The notes under the pieces are model-generated. The model had not been told where the DNA came from, searched no databases, and saw nothing but the letters and a program-made list of their open reading frames with translations. Positions 33,408 to 42,539 of a stretch of 46,155 bases of DNA are shown here, in pieces. Location: positions 1 to 46,155 of the forward strand of contig JAJQFS010000018.1 in assembly GCA_021200995.1 (NCBI GenBank), written 5' to 3'. The DNA is from Lachnospiraceae bacterium (lineage in GTDB: Bacteria > Bacillota > Clostridia > Lachnospirales > Lachnospiraceae). Position numbers and translations under genes: made by a program. Numbering within the stretch: the first letter of the stretch is position 1; each line of letters opens with the position of its first letter.

Positions 33408-35645
33408 TCAGACACGGACCTTGATACCGCTTCCATCCCTCTTTCCCAGTTTGATTCTGGAAAGATCGAGTTCCTTTTCTTTATAGGAAATTACAGTGCT
33501 GTCATTATACTTCAAATACCAGGCTTCGTCCAGTACGTCTTCCGGTTTTAACTTCATCACACGCACGCCAAGAGCCGCCTTTTTCTTCTCCGGAATCTCA
33601 TCCATGGAAAAACGCAGGAAATAGCCGTCCTTAGACTTCAGGACGATGTGTTTCTGATCTTTATAAATCGTCACGCTTAAGACGGAATCGCCGTCCTGCA
33701 GCTTCGTGGCAGACACTGTTTTGCGTGTCACATCGAACTCACCGCCGCTCACGATCTTGCCCATACCCTGCTCGGTGATGAAGCAGAGCCGGTACAGGTT
33801 GATATCCGTCTGGCTTGCCGCGAAAACGATGGACTCGTTCTGTGAGGAGTATGCGCTGATATTGTCAACCGGCTGCGCTTTATCCCGGAACTTGCCAAAG
33901 GGAATATCGGACGCTTTCAGTGTATACATCTGGCCCTTGTCCGTGAAGAGGCGGACCTTCCCCGTATTTTTGCAGGTAAAGACGAAACGATTCTCCGAGA
34001 GCGCGGCTTCTTTGTTGCGCTCAAATGTGGCTTCATCGACTGCCCGGATATAGCCGAAGCGGTCCAGCATCACAGTCAGATCGATGTCCTCCGCCTTTTT
34101 TTCCACAAAAACGGCTTCTTCCGCGTTCTCGATCGTGGTGTGCCTCGGTTTTTTGTAATCTTTCTTAAACCCTTCCAGATCCTGGATGATGACCTGGGCC
34201 ATGGCGTCGCGTCTGGCCAGAATGTCCTCGTAACGGTAAATATTGGTCAGGGTTTCCTCGTGCTCTTTAATCAAAGCCTCCAGTTCCAGGCCGATCAGCT
34301 TATAGAGCCGCATCTCCAGAATGGCGTTCGCCTGCCGCTCGGTAAAGCACAGCTGGCTAGCCATAATCTCTGACCCGCGGTTTTTAAATTTGATTCCCTT
34401 TGTCTCACCGTTTACCAGGCAGTTTTTGGCCATATTGCGGTCGCGGGAGCCTCTCAAAATCTCGATGATCAGATCAATCACATTACAGGCTTTGATCAGG
34501 CCCTCCTGCACCTCTTTTTTCTCCATCTCCTTATTTAAGAGCGTGGTATATTTGCGGCGCATGAACTCAAACTGGAAGTCCACGTTGGCTGCGATGATTT
34601 CTTTTAAGCTTAAGACCTCCGGCCGTCCGTCCTTGATTGCCAGCATATTGACGCCAAAGGTGTCCTCCAGGCGGGTCTTTTTATAAAGCATATTGATGAA
34701 ATTCCCGGTGTCGGTATCCTTCCTGACCTCGATGACGATGCGGATGCCGTCCTTGGAGGACTGGTTGGAAATATCGACGATCTCATTTGTCTTCCTGCTC
34801 TCCGCAAGCGCCGCCACATCCTGCAGAAATTTGGCGATTCCGGAACCGATCATGGTGTAGGGAATCTCCGTCACCACGATATTCAGGCGGCCGTTTTTGA
34901 GCTTTTCGACCTGGACGCGGCCGCGGATTTTGATTTTGCCGGTGCCGGTTTCATAGATATTCAGCAGATCGTCCTGGTTGCAGATGACGCCTCCTGTCGG
35001 GAAATCCGGTCCCGGGATATAGCGCATCAGCTCCTGAACAGAGATATTGGGATTATTCAGGTAGGCTTTTGTAGCGTCTGCGACTTCCGCGAAATTATGA
35101 GGCGGAACGCTGGTGGACATACCGACCGCGATGCCCTCAGAGCCATTGATCAGCAGGTTGGGAAATTTCGCGGGCAGGATGGAAGGTTCTTTTTCTGTCT
35201 CATCGAAGTTGGGGACGAAATCCACCACATCCTTGTCAAGATCAGCGAGCAGACCGTCCTGTGCTATCCGTTCCAGCCTGGCTTCCGTATAACGCATAGC
35301 TGCCGCGCCGTCTCCCTCGATGGTGCCAAAGTTGCCGTGTCCGTCGACAAGCGGCAGGCCTTTTTTGAAATCCTGGGCCATGACGACCAGCGCCTCGTAG
35401 ATGGAGCCGTCGCCGTGCGGGTGATATTTACCCATGGTGTCGCCGACGATACGGGCGCATTTGCGGTAGGGTTTGTCATAGCGGATGCCAAGCTCATACA
35501 TGTCATAGAGAGTACGGCGCTGCACGGGTTTGAGGCCGTCGCGCACGTCCGGCAGGGCGCGGGCGATGATGACGCTCATGGCGTAGTCGATGAAGGATTT
35601 CTGCATCACTTCAGAATATTCAGATTTGAGGATTCGCTCTTCCAT
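33408..35645 (-). CDS. parC: Type IIA DNA topoisomerase subunit A (ParC-like)
   Basis: A 745-residue topoisomerase A subunit that breaks and rejoins DNA together with the adjacent B subunit. It has the winged-helix region (SFIDYAMSVIIARALPDVRD; KPVQRR) and the active Tyr119 in AAMRYTEARL. The C-terminal blades are short, and the GyrA box (QRRGGKG) that gyrase needs for wrapping is absent, so topoisomerase IV-like or a clostridial paralogue fits better than gyrase. The quinolone-binding position usually Ser is Gly80 (GDGSIYEA), with Glu84. The start at 35645 is chosen for spacing from GGAG; Met at 35654 is possible. Confidence 0.9.
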   Translation of the reverse strand: MEERILKSEYSEVMQKSFIDYAMSVIIARALPDVRDGLKPVQRRTLYDMYELGIRYDKPYRKCARIVGDTMGKYHPHGDGSIYEALVVMAQDFKKGLPLVDGHGNFGTIEGDGAAAMRYTEARLERIAQDGLLADLDKDVVDFVPNFDETEKEPSILPAKFPNLLINGSEGIAVGMSTSVPPHNFAEVADATKAYLNNPNISVQELMRYIPGPDFPTGGVICNQDDLLNIYETGTGKIKIRGRVQVEKLKNGRLNIVVTEIPYTMIGSGIAKFLQDVAALAESRKTNEIVDISNQSSKDGIRIVIEVRKDTDTGNFINMLYKKTRLEDTFGVNMLAIKDGRPEVLSLKEIIAANVDFQFEFMRRKYTTLLNKEMEKKEVQEGLIKACNVIDLIIEILRGSRDRNMAKNCLVNGETKGIKFKNRGSEIMASQLCFTERQANAILEMRLYKLIGLELEALIKEHEETLTNIYRYEDILARRDAMAQVIIQDLEGFKKDYKKPRHTTIENAEEAVFVEKKAEDIDLTVMLDRFGYIRAVDEATFERNKEAALSENRFVFTCKNTGKVRLFTDKGQMYTLKASDIPFGKFRDKAQPVDNISAYSSQNESIVFAASQTDINLYRLCFITEQGMGKIVSGGEFDVTRKTVSATKLQDGDSVLSVTIYKDQKHIVLKSKDGYFLRFSMDEIPEKKKAALGVRVMKLKPEDVLDEAWYLKYNDSTVISYKEKELDLSRIKLGKRDGSGIKVRV

Positions 35646-35680
35646 GTATTTCATGTCTCCAATTAACATATATTTCCGCA

Positions 35681-35749
35681 GATATTATCCGGTAAAAGAA
35701 CGGCTTCGCACTGTCGTGAAGCTCAGTCTTATCTTTTCCGGATAATATC
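35681..35749 (-). repeat. Large stem-loop between the topoisomerase genes
   Basis: GATATTATCCGG (35681-35692) is an exact complement of CCGGATAATATC (35738-35749). The stem extends by AAAAGA/TCTTTT after one bulge, and an inner GCTT-CAC / GTG-AAGC helix can form. It has no U tract, so it is not a simple terminator. It lies in the 126-base gap between parE-like and parC-like genes of one transcript. Confidence 0.65.
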
Positions 35750-35771
35750 TCCTGGTTCTATGGCTGAGCCA

Positions 35772-37694
35772 TCAGACATCCAGTTCAGCGTCAGTCGCGT
35801 GCTCATAAATAAACGCCTTGCGCGGCGGCACATCCGTGCCCATCAGCACCTCCGTCACCATACTGGCGCGGCGGCCGTCCTCGATCTCCACCTTTTTCAT
35901 CACGCGCCGTTCAGGGTCAAGTGTCGTCTCCCACAGCTGGCTGGCGTCCATTTCCCCCAGACCTTTGTAGCGCTGCAGGGTAAAGGGGCCTTTGTGCTTT
36001 TTGCGGTAACGTTCCAGGGCTTTATCGTCGTAAAGGTACTCTTCCTCCCCTTTGGCGGGAATGGCCTTATACAGAGGCGGTGTCGCGATATAGACGTGGC
36101 CCTCATAGATTAACTCCGGCATGAAGCGATAAAATAATGTCAGCAGCAGCGTCGCGATATGTGCGCCGTCCACATCGGCATCGGTCATAATGACAATTTT
36201 ATCATAGCGCAGCCTGGTAATATCAAAGTCATTGCCATAGCCTTCGGAAAAACCGCAGCCGAAGGCGTTGATCATGGTCTTGATCTCCGCGTTCGCTAAA
36301 ACTTTATCGATAGAGGCTTTCTCCACATTTAAGATTTTGCCGCGGATGGGCAGGATTGCCTGATACATGCGGTTCCTGGCCATTTTGGCGCTGCCGCCGG
36401 CGGAATCGCCCTCGACGATGAAAATTTCACATTTGGAAGCGTCCTTGCTCTCACAGTTAGCCAGTTTCCCGTTGGAATCAAAAGAAAACTTCTGTTTGGT
36501 CAGCAGGTTGGTTTTGGCCCGCTCCTCGCTCTTACGGATTTTGGCAGCCTTTTCCGCGCAGGAAATGACGTTTTTGAGCGTTTCCAGATTGTGGTCAAAA
36601 AAGCGGGGAAGCTCCTCGCCCGTGATCTTGGCGACCGCCTTGGCGGCGTCCTGGTTGTCTAACTTGGTCTTGGTCTGTCCCTCAAAACGAGGGTCAGGAT
36701 GTTTGATGGAAACCACCGCGGTCATGCCGTTTCTGATGTCCGCGCCGGTGAAATTCAGGTCTTTTTCCTTTAAAATATTCAGCTGTCTGGCATAGCTGTT
36801 GATAATCGTTGTAAACTGGGTCTTAAAGCCGGTCAGATGGGTGCCGCCCTCCGAGTTGTAGATATTATTACAGAAGCCAAGGACATTTTCATGAAACTCA
36901 TTGACATACTGAAAGGCGACTTCACAGGTAATTCCTTCACTCTCGCCTTTATAATATACGACGTCGTGAACCGCCTCGGAGGTCTGGTTCATATCCTTGA
37001 TAAAGCCGACGATGCCGTCCGGTTCGTGGAAGGTCTCGGACTGGGGCTGTTCCCCGCGCAAATCCTGAAATGTGATGGCCAGCTCCGGGTTCAGATAGGC
37101 GGTCTCGTGAAGGCGACTTTTAATCTCATCCTCTTTAAAACACGTTGTATCGAAAATCTCAGCGTCCGGCAGGAAGTTGATGCTGGTACCGGTTTCCTTT
37201 GTCTTGCCCAGTACCGGCAGCAGACCGTCGACTAACTCCGTGGTCGGCAATCCTCTCTCATAGGTATCACGGTAAATACCGCCGTCGACCTTGATGGTCA
37301 CTGTCATCCGTTCTGACAGCGCGTTCACGACGGAAGAACCAACACCGTGCAGTCCGCCGCTGGTTTTATAAGCGGAGCTGTCAAATTTGCCGCCCGCGTG
37401 CAATGTGGTAAAAACCAGACGCTCCGCGCTCATGCCTTTCTCGTGCATACCAACAGGGATGCCGCGGCCATCGTCCGTCACAGTGCAGGAGCCGTCCTTT
37501 TCCAGCACGACCTGAATATGGCTGCAGTAGCCGGCAAGATGTTCATCCACGGAATTGTCCACGATTTCATGAACCAGGTGGTTTAATCCTTTGGAGGACA
37601 CAGAACCGATATACATGCCGGGACGGCGTCTGACCGCCTCCAGGCCTTCGAGGACTGTAATATTTTCAGCGCTGTAGGTTTCTTTTTTTGCCAT
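35772..37694 (-). CDS. parE: Type IIA DNA topoisomerase subunit B (ParE-like)
   Basis: A 640-residue ATPase subunit. The GHKL domain has HEIVDNSVDEH (catalytic Glu), DDGRGIPVG and the ATP-lid GGLHGVGSSVVNALS. The transducer and TOPRIM parts show EGDSAGGSAKMARNR and the metal-binding DADVDGAHI, then QRYKGLGEMDASQLWETT near the end. It pairs with the subunit A gene 126 bases downstream. The two could be annotated gyrB/gyrA; the lack of a GyrA box in the partner favours the ParE/ParC naming. GAGGGAACTTC precedes the start. Confidence 0.92.
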   Translation of the reverse strand: MAKKETYSAENITVLEGLEAVRRRPGMYIGSVSSKGLNHLVHEIVDNSVDEHLAGYCSHIQVVLEKDGSCTVTDDGRGIPVGMHEKGMSAERLVFTTLHAGGKFDSSAYKTSGGLHGVGSSVVNALSERMTVTIKVDGGIYRDTYERGLPTTELVDGLLPVLGKTKETGTSINFLPDAEIFDTTCFKEDEIKSRLHETAYLNPELAITFQDLRGEQPQSETFHEPDGIVGFIKDMNQTSEAVHDVVYYKGESEGITCEVAFQYVNEFHENVLGFCNNIYNSEGGTHLTGFKTQFTTIINSYARQLNILKEKDLNFTGADIRNGMTAVVSIKHPDPRFEGQTKTKLDNQDAAKAVAKITGEELPRFFDHNLETLKNVISCAEKAAKIRKSEERAKTNLLTKQKFSFDSNGKLANCESKDASKCEIFIVEGDSAGGSAKMARNRMYQAILPIRGKILNVEKASIDKVLANAEIKTMINAFGCGFSEGYGNDFDITRLRYDKIVIMTDADVDGAHIATLLLTLFYRFMPELIYEGHVYIATPPLYKAIPAKGEEEYLYDDKALERYRKKHKGPFTLQRYKGLGEMDASQLWETTLDPERRVMKKVEIEDGRRASMVTEVLMGTDVPPRKAFIYEHATDAELDV

Positions 37695-37730
37695 GAAGTT
37701 CCCTCAATTTCATTTATTAACAGTTATGTA

Positions 37731-38615
37731 TCAATCATAGTACGGCAATTTTTTGGTCGCGGTCAGAGCGAGCGCCCCGGGTCCTAAGTGACAGGCGATC
37801 ACCAGGGACAGCTCGTCCACATGGACCTCTCCAAACTGCGGGAACAGGGCTTCCACTTCCGCCTTAAATTCCAGCGCGGCCTCCAGATTATGCGTATGCG
37901 CGATGGACAAAAATACACCGCCGGGATTGTCAAGTCCGCCGAAGCGGTTCTCGATGTCATGTTTTACCGCATCGATCATGATCTCCTTGCCCTGCTTGAC
38001 GGTACGCGCTTTCGCATAGGTATCCAGCTTTTCACCCTGTATCTGCAAAACCGGCTTCAAACGAAGCAGGGAGCCTAAAGCCGCGACAGCGGGTGTAATA
38101 CGGCCGCCTTTTTTCAGATAGTACAGGGTATCCAGCATGATGTAAATGCTGGAATTGAATTTATCTTCAGCCAGAATGTCGCAGATCTCCTTCGCATTTT
38201 TTCCCTGGTCCGCAAGCATCATGGCGTCTAAAACAGACTGACGCTGTGTCACGGAAATGCGCTGATTATCAATGACATAGACTCTGCCCAGATACGGCTC
38301 TTCCTGGGAATAACCGTACGCGCTGGAGCAGGAACCGGAAAGTCCGCTGCTCATCGGGATGTAGACCAGGTCGTCATGATCCTTCAGGGCCTCATCCCAA
38401 AGGCCGGTCACCGATTCCGGCGAAGGCTGGCTGGTCGCCACGTCAATTTTGTCATTGAGTTTTTGGTAGAACTGATCCGTAGTCAGGGAAATATCCTCGT
38501 AATAGGTTTCTCCCTCAATGTGAAATGGATATGGGAGCACATAAATTCCCATTTCCCTGGCCATGGCCTGTGTGATGGCTGTATTGGAATCGCAGACAAT
38601 CGCTGTTCTGGACAT
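37731..38615 (-). CDS. DegV family fatty-acid-binding protein (FakB-type)
   Basis: A 294-residue DegV protein with the start MSRTAIVCDSNTAI, the fatty-acid-binding Ser/Thr region ATSQPSPESV, YIPMSSGLSGSCSSA and the LYYLKKGGRITPAVAALGSL segment, all DegV/FakB hallmarks. FakB holds a fatty acid while FakA phosphorylates it, feeding phospholipid synthesis. fakA lies two genes upstream on the same strand (recG in between), so a local FakA-FakB pair is likely. The start at 38615 follows AGAAAGGAATTTAC; the frame upstream to 38726 enters recG. Confidence 0.9.
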   Translation of the reverse strand: MSRTAIVCDSNTAITQAMAREMGIYVLPYPFHIEGETYYEDISLTTDQFYQKLNDKIDVATSQPSPESVTGLWDEALKDHDDLVYIPMSSGLSGSCSSAYGYSQEEPYLGRVYVIDNQRISVTQRQSVLDAMMLADQGKNAKEICDILAEDKFNSSIYIMLDTLYYLKKGGRITPAVAALGSLLRLKPVLQIQGEKLDTYAKARTVKQGKEIMIDAVKHDIENRFGGLDNPGGVFLSIAHTHNLEAALEFKAEVEALFPQFGEVHVDELSLVIACHLGPGALALTATKKLPYYD

Positions 38616-38628
38616 GTAAATTCCTTTC

Positions 38629-38645
38629 TGTACTGTACTTGTACA
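38629..38645 (-). promoter_or_regulatory. Triple GTAC repeat upstream of the DegV gene
   Basis: TGTACTGTACTTGTACA carries GTAC at 38630-38633, 38635-38638 and 38641-38644, just before the ribosome-binding site of the DegV gene. It looks like a protein-binding dyad; no regulator could be named and no FapR- or FabT-type consensus was matched. Confidence 0.35.
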
Positions 38646-38662
38646 AAATTTTTTGACACTAT

Positions 38663-38692
38663 GGATTGCTCCGCCAAAACGCACCGCAATCC
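38663..38692 (-). repeat. GGATTGC...GCAATCC stem-loop, copy 2
   Basis: A 7-bp stem with a 16-base loop, in the recG-DegV gap, sense to the DegV gene. Loop and flank resemble copy 1 at 21934-21971: both share GGATTGCGG, GCGTTTT, a GCG triplet before the right arm, and GCAATCCAT followed by A/G, GT, A/G, TC. Confidence 0.65.
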
Positions 38693-38706
38693 AGAACATT
38701 TTAATT

Positions 38707-40770
38707 CTAAATAGTCCTAAAGTCAAGGCGGTTCAGAATGCCGGACTGAAAAACAGACTGAAGTCCCTGATGCTCCTCACGCTTCAAATCCGGGTCGGAA
38801 GCCATGATCTCCTCCACCAGTTCGGAACAGCGCTTCAAAATGCCGGCGTCCTGATAAATGTCCGCCAGTTCAAAATCCAGATCGCCGCTCTGCTGAACGC
38901 CGAAAAGGTCCCCCGGTCCGCGCAGCTTCAGATCCTCGCTGGCGATAAAAAAGCCGTCATTGGAGTGATTTAAAATATCCAGCCGCTTCATGGTTTTCTC
39001 ATCGTCCCTGGAGGCGACGAAGATGCAATAACTCTGGTCCGGACCACGGCCGACGCGGCCTCTGAGCTGATGCAGCGCCGCCAGGCCAAACCGCTCCGCG
39101 TTCTCCACCATCATCACGGTGGCGTTCGGCACATCGATTCCCACCTCAATGACAGTAGTGGAAACGAGAATATCAATTTTATGAGCATGGAAGGCATCCA
39201 TGATCTGTTTTTTCTGCGCCGGACGCATTTTGCCATGCAGATATTCAATGCGGATATCGCCTGGCATTGCTTCCTTTAACATCGCACTGTAGTCCACAAC
39301 ATTTTCAAGCAAAGAATCCTCTCTCTCGCCGGAATCCACCATGGGACAGATCACATAGGCCTGGTGTCCTTTCCGGACTTCCTTTTCCAGAAACCGCCAG
39401 GACGCGGCACGCTTCGAAGTGGTGACAACACAGTTTTGCCGCAGCAGTCTGTTGCCGGGCAATTCATCGATCACAGACAGATTCATATCTCCATATAAAA
39501 TAATGGCAAGACTTCTGGGGATGGGCGTAGCGCTCATGACCAGCACGTGCGGATACGCTCCCTTTTGCCCCAGGCTTTCCCACTGCCTGACGCCGAATCG
39601 ATGCTGTTCATCCGTAATCACAAGTGCCAGATTCCTGAAAACGACCTTTTCCTGAATGACAGCGTGTGTGCCGATCACCAGATTGGCTTCGCCTGTTTTG
39701 ATCTGCCGGTACGCTTCCTTTTTCTGTGCAGCACTCATGGAGCCCACCAGAAGAACCGGATGAAAGGGCAGATCATGCTCGGCGGTCATATCAGAAAAAT
39801 ATGCCATATGCTGCTGCGCGAGCACCTCAGTGGGCGCCATCAGGGCTCCCTGGTAGCCGTTCTCCACACATTTACACAGGGCAAGGAGCGCGACAACTGT
39901 CTTGCCGCTTCCCACATCTCCCTGAATCATACGGTTCATGACATAGGGCGACTCCAGGTCAATAAAGATTTCCTGCAAGGTTCTCAACTGCGGTTTCGTC
40001 AGATCATAAGGCAGGCTTTTAAGAAGCTGGCCGCTGATTTTCCCTTTGGGCATGGGATACAGGTTGGGAAGCTGCGCGGCATAGCCCTTTTGCTTGCGTA
40101 TCATATAGACAAAGAAAAATAATTCATCAAAGACCAGACGTTTGCGGGCCCTTTCCGCTTCTTCAAAATTATGGGGAAAATGAATGCCATGAAAGGCTTC
40201 CGGTAAGCTGCACAGCTCTTCTCGCTGCAGAATATACGCCGGTAAATATTCATCGGGAAACGTGATCTGCTCCAGTGTCTTAAGGATGCAGGAGGAGAGC
40301 ATGCGGTTGGTCAGGCCCTTTGTCAGCCCATAGACAGGCCAGAGGGCATCGGAAAGCTCTCTGTATTCCTCCTGTGTGTAAGCCGAGGGCTGCTCTAACA
40401 ACAGCTGCTTTCCTCTCTGGTGTACCACACCCCGAAAATAATAAAAGGCGCCGGGCCTGAATTTCTGCAGCAGATAAGGCTGATTAAAATACAGAGCCTG
40501 GATCTGCCCGCTTCCATCCCGTAAAGACAGAGTCAGAATGCTCTTGCCATTGCGCGTGCGGGCCGGTTTCGCTGCGGAGACATGTCCTGCAATCACGGCG
40601 CGCCTGTCCGGTACAAGAGAAGCAATCTCGCTGACAGATTCCAGAGAATCATATTCACGGGGAAAATGATGCAGCAGATCCCGCAGGGTTACAATATTCA
40701 GTTTAGAAAAAAGCTTCGCGGTTTTCTCCCCCACGCCCTTCAGCGTTTGCACAGAGTCAGTCAGCTGCAT
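38707..40770 (-). CDS. recG: ATP-dependent DNA helicase RecG
   Basis: RecG reverses stalled replication forks and branch-migrates Holliday junctions. The 687-residue protein has the wedge/OB domain at about 1-230, then helicase motifs: Walker A GDVGSGKT (284-291), DEQH (Walker B), SATPIPRSLA, YLHGKMRPAQKK, and the C-terminal LRGRVGRGPDQSYC and DLKLRGPGDLFGVQQSG. All are intact. The start at 40770 follows GAGGAAACT; a reading from 40821 crosses a terminator-like hairpin and is rejected. fakA-recG is a conserved Firmicutes pair. Confidence 0.96.
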   Translation of the reverse strand: MQLTDSVQTLKGVGEKTAKLFSKLNIVTLRDLLHHFPREYDSLESVSEIASLVPDRRAVIAGHVSAAKPARTRNGKSILTLSLRDGSGQIQALYFNQPYLLQKFRPGAFYYFRGVVHQRGKQLLLEQPSAYTQEEYRELSDALWPVYGLTKGLTNRMLSSCILKTLEQITFPDEYLPAYILQREELCSLPEAFHGIHFPHNFEEAERARKRLVFDELFFFVYMIRKQKGYAAQLPNLYPMPKGKISGQLLKSLPYDLTKPQLRTLQEIFIDLESPYVMNRMIQGDVGSGKTVVALLALCKCVENGYQGALMAPTEVLAQQHMAYFSDMTAEHDLPFHPVLLVGSMSAAQKKEAYRQIKTGEANLVIGTHAVIQEKVVFRNLALVITDEQHRFGVRQWESLGQKGAYPHVLVMSATPIPRSLAIILYGDMNLSVIDELPGNRLLRQNCVVTTSKRAASWRFLEKEVRKGHQAYVICPMVDSGEREDSLLENVVDYSAMLKEAMPGDIRIEYLHGKMRPAQKKQIMDAFHAHKIDILVSTTVIEVGIDVPNATVMMVENAERFGLAALHQLRGRVGRGPDQSYCIFVASRDDEKTMKRLDILNHSNDGFFIASEDLKLRGPGDLFGVQQSGDLDFELADIYQDAGILKRCSELVEEIMASDPDLKREEHQGLQSVFQSGILNRLDFRTI

Positions 40771-40779
40771 AGTTTCCTC

Positions 40780-40819
40780 AAAAAACAGGTCCGGAGCAGA
40801 CTGCTGATCCGCTCCGGAC
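40780..40819 (-). terminator. Terminator-like hairpin between fakA and recG
   Basis: On the minus strand a perfect 9-bp stem (GTCCGGAGC, 40811-40819, with 40789-40797) is followed by CTGTTTTTTG, with six T at 40780-40785. It ends just before the recG ribosome-binding site and could make recG transcription partly independent. Confidence 0.65.
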
Positions 40820-40840
40820 AATCATATTTATTGTAATGTC

Positions 40841-42523
40841 TTACTCAGTGGATACAATGTAGTAATAGATTGGCTGGCCGCCATACTGCATTTCCACATC
40901 ACAATCCTCTAACAGGTCCGCGATTTTATTTTGCAGTTCGTCAGCATCCTCTGCTGTGACATCGCTGCCGTAATACAGGCTGATCAGCTCTGTATCCTCG
41001 TTTACCATGGCTTTCACCATCTCCAGGGTGACCAAAGCGACATCCGTACCCACGGACAGAACGGATTTCCCGTCAAGGCCCATGTAGTCGCCGCACTTGA
41101 TTTCCTTATCCTCGATCATGGTGTCGCGCACCGCATAGGTAACCTCGCCTGACTTGACAGCCTCGATTTCCGCTGTGATATTCTCCACGTTTTCCTCAAT
41201 GGACATCTCCGGAACGAAGCTGATCATGGCGGTAATGCCCTGCGGAATGGTCTTGGTCGGGATGACGATGATATCTTTGTCCTTCACCAGGCTTTTGGCC
41301 TGACTGGCCGCCAGAATGATGTTGGAATTATTCGGCAGGATAAAAATATGCTCCGCGTTTACTGCGTCTATGGCCTTCAGAATGTCCTCCGTGGAGGGAT
41401 TCATGGTCTGGCCGCCTGTGATCATCTGGTCCACGCCCAGGCTCTTGAAGATGTCATTCAGCCCGTCACCGACGGAAACGGCGATAAAGCCAAATTCTTT
41501 GCGAGGCTCCTGTTCGGGTACGGCGGTATGATTTACAGCGGATGCGATATCACTGCTGTTCGCATTCTCCTTTTCCGCCTTCTTAAATAACGTCTCCCTG
41601 TGCTCCAGGCGCATATTGTCGATTTTGATATTGGAAAGCTGGCCATAGGTCAGCGCTCTCTGCAGGGCCATACCAGGATCGTTGGTGTGTACGTGGATCT
41701 TCACAATGTCATCGTCCGCTACCAGCACGATGGAATCGCCGATCGCTTCCAGAAAATCCTTGAGATCCTTCTCCTGCTTGGAGTTGAAGGCGTTGGATAA
41801 TAAAATAATAAACTCCGTGCAGTAGCCGAATTTGATATCTTCCTCTCCCTCAATGGTGTCGGCCTTCTCAACGAAAGGCTCAGCCTCCTCAAGGGAATAA
41901 TTGATCTCAATGCCGTTATAGGCGTCATTCCACCCTCTTAAGACTTCCACGAAGCCCTGTCCGCCGGAGTCCACAACGCCGGCCTGTTTTAAGACAGGCA
42001 AAAGCTCCGGGGTCTGCTCCAGTACAATCTCCGCTTCCTGCAAAATCGCAGAAAGCAGCTCTCCCATGTCCTCGCATCCCGCGTCAGCAAGCTCTCTTGC
42101 CTTGACGCTGACGCCCTTCGCTACAGTCAGGATAGTGCCCTCCTTGGGCTTCATAACAGCCTTGTACGCGGTCTCAACAGCCTTCTCAAAGGCGGTTGCC
42201 ATCAATGGAACATCGATCACTTCATAGTCGCGGATCGCCTTGGTGAAGCCGCGGAACAGCTGGGATAAAATCACGCCGGAATTGCCTCTGGCGCCGCGCA
42301 GAGAACCGGATGAGATGGCCTTGGAGAGGTTGCTCAGGTTGGGTTCGTCAATGTCCGCGATTTCTCTTGCCGCGGACATGATGGTCATCGTCATATTGGT
42401 GCCGGTGTCGCCGTCCGGAACAGGGAAGACATTCAGTTCATTGATCCATTCCTTCTTGCTCTCTAAGTTTTTTGCGCCCGCCAAAAACATTTTGGTCAAA
42501 AGCTGTGCGTCAATCGTATTCAT
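40841..42523 (-). CDS. fakA: FakA/YloV, fatty acid kinase catalytic subunit
   Basis: A 560-residue protein. The N-terminal DhaL-like kinase domain (about 1-200) has the metal- and ATP-binding VFPVPDGDTGTNMTMT and SGSLRGARGNSGVILSQL followed by AGVVDSGGQGFVEVLRG. The middle and C-terminal domains (about 225-560) match the DegV-like part of YloV. FakA phosphorylates fatty acids held by FakB. The gene order asp23-like, fakA, recG is as in Bacillus. The start at 42523 follows AAGGAGG at 11 bases; an earlier ATG at 42547 overlaps the upstream gene end. Confidence 0.93.
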   Translation of the reverse strand: MNTIDAQLLTKMFLAGAKNLESKKEWINELNVFPVPDGDTGTNMTMTIMSAAREIADIDEPNLSNLSKAISSGSLRGARGNSGVILSQLFRGFTKAIRDYEVIDVPLMATAFEKAVETAYKAVMKPKEGTILTVAKGVSVKARELADAGCEDMGELLSAILQEAEIVLEQTPELLPVLKQAGVVDSGGQGFVEVLRGWNDAYNGIEINYSLEEAEPFVEKADTIEGEEDIKFGYCTEFIILLSNAFNSKQEKDLKDFLEAIGDSIVLVADDDIVKIHVHTNDPGMALQRALTYGQLSNIKIDNMRLEHRETLFKKAEKENANSSDIASAVNHTAVPEQEPRKEFGFIAVSVGDGLNDIFKSLGVDQMITGGQTMNPSTEDILKAIDAVNAEHIFILPNNSNIILAASQAKSLVKDKDIIVIPTKTIPQGITAMISFVPEMSIEENVENITAEIEAVKSGEVTYAVRDTMIEDKEIKCGDYMGLDGKSVLSVGTDVALVTLEMVKAMVNEDTELISLYYGSDVTAEDADELQNKIADLLEDCDVEMQYGGQPIYYYIVSTE

Positions 42524-42539
42524 CCGTCGCACATCCTCC

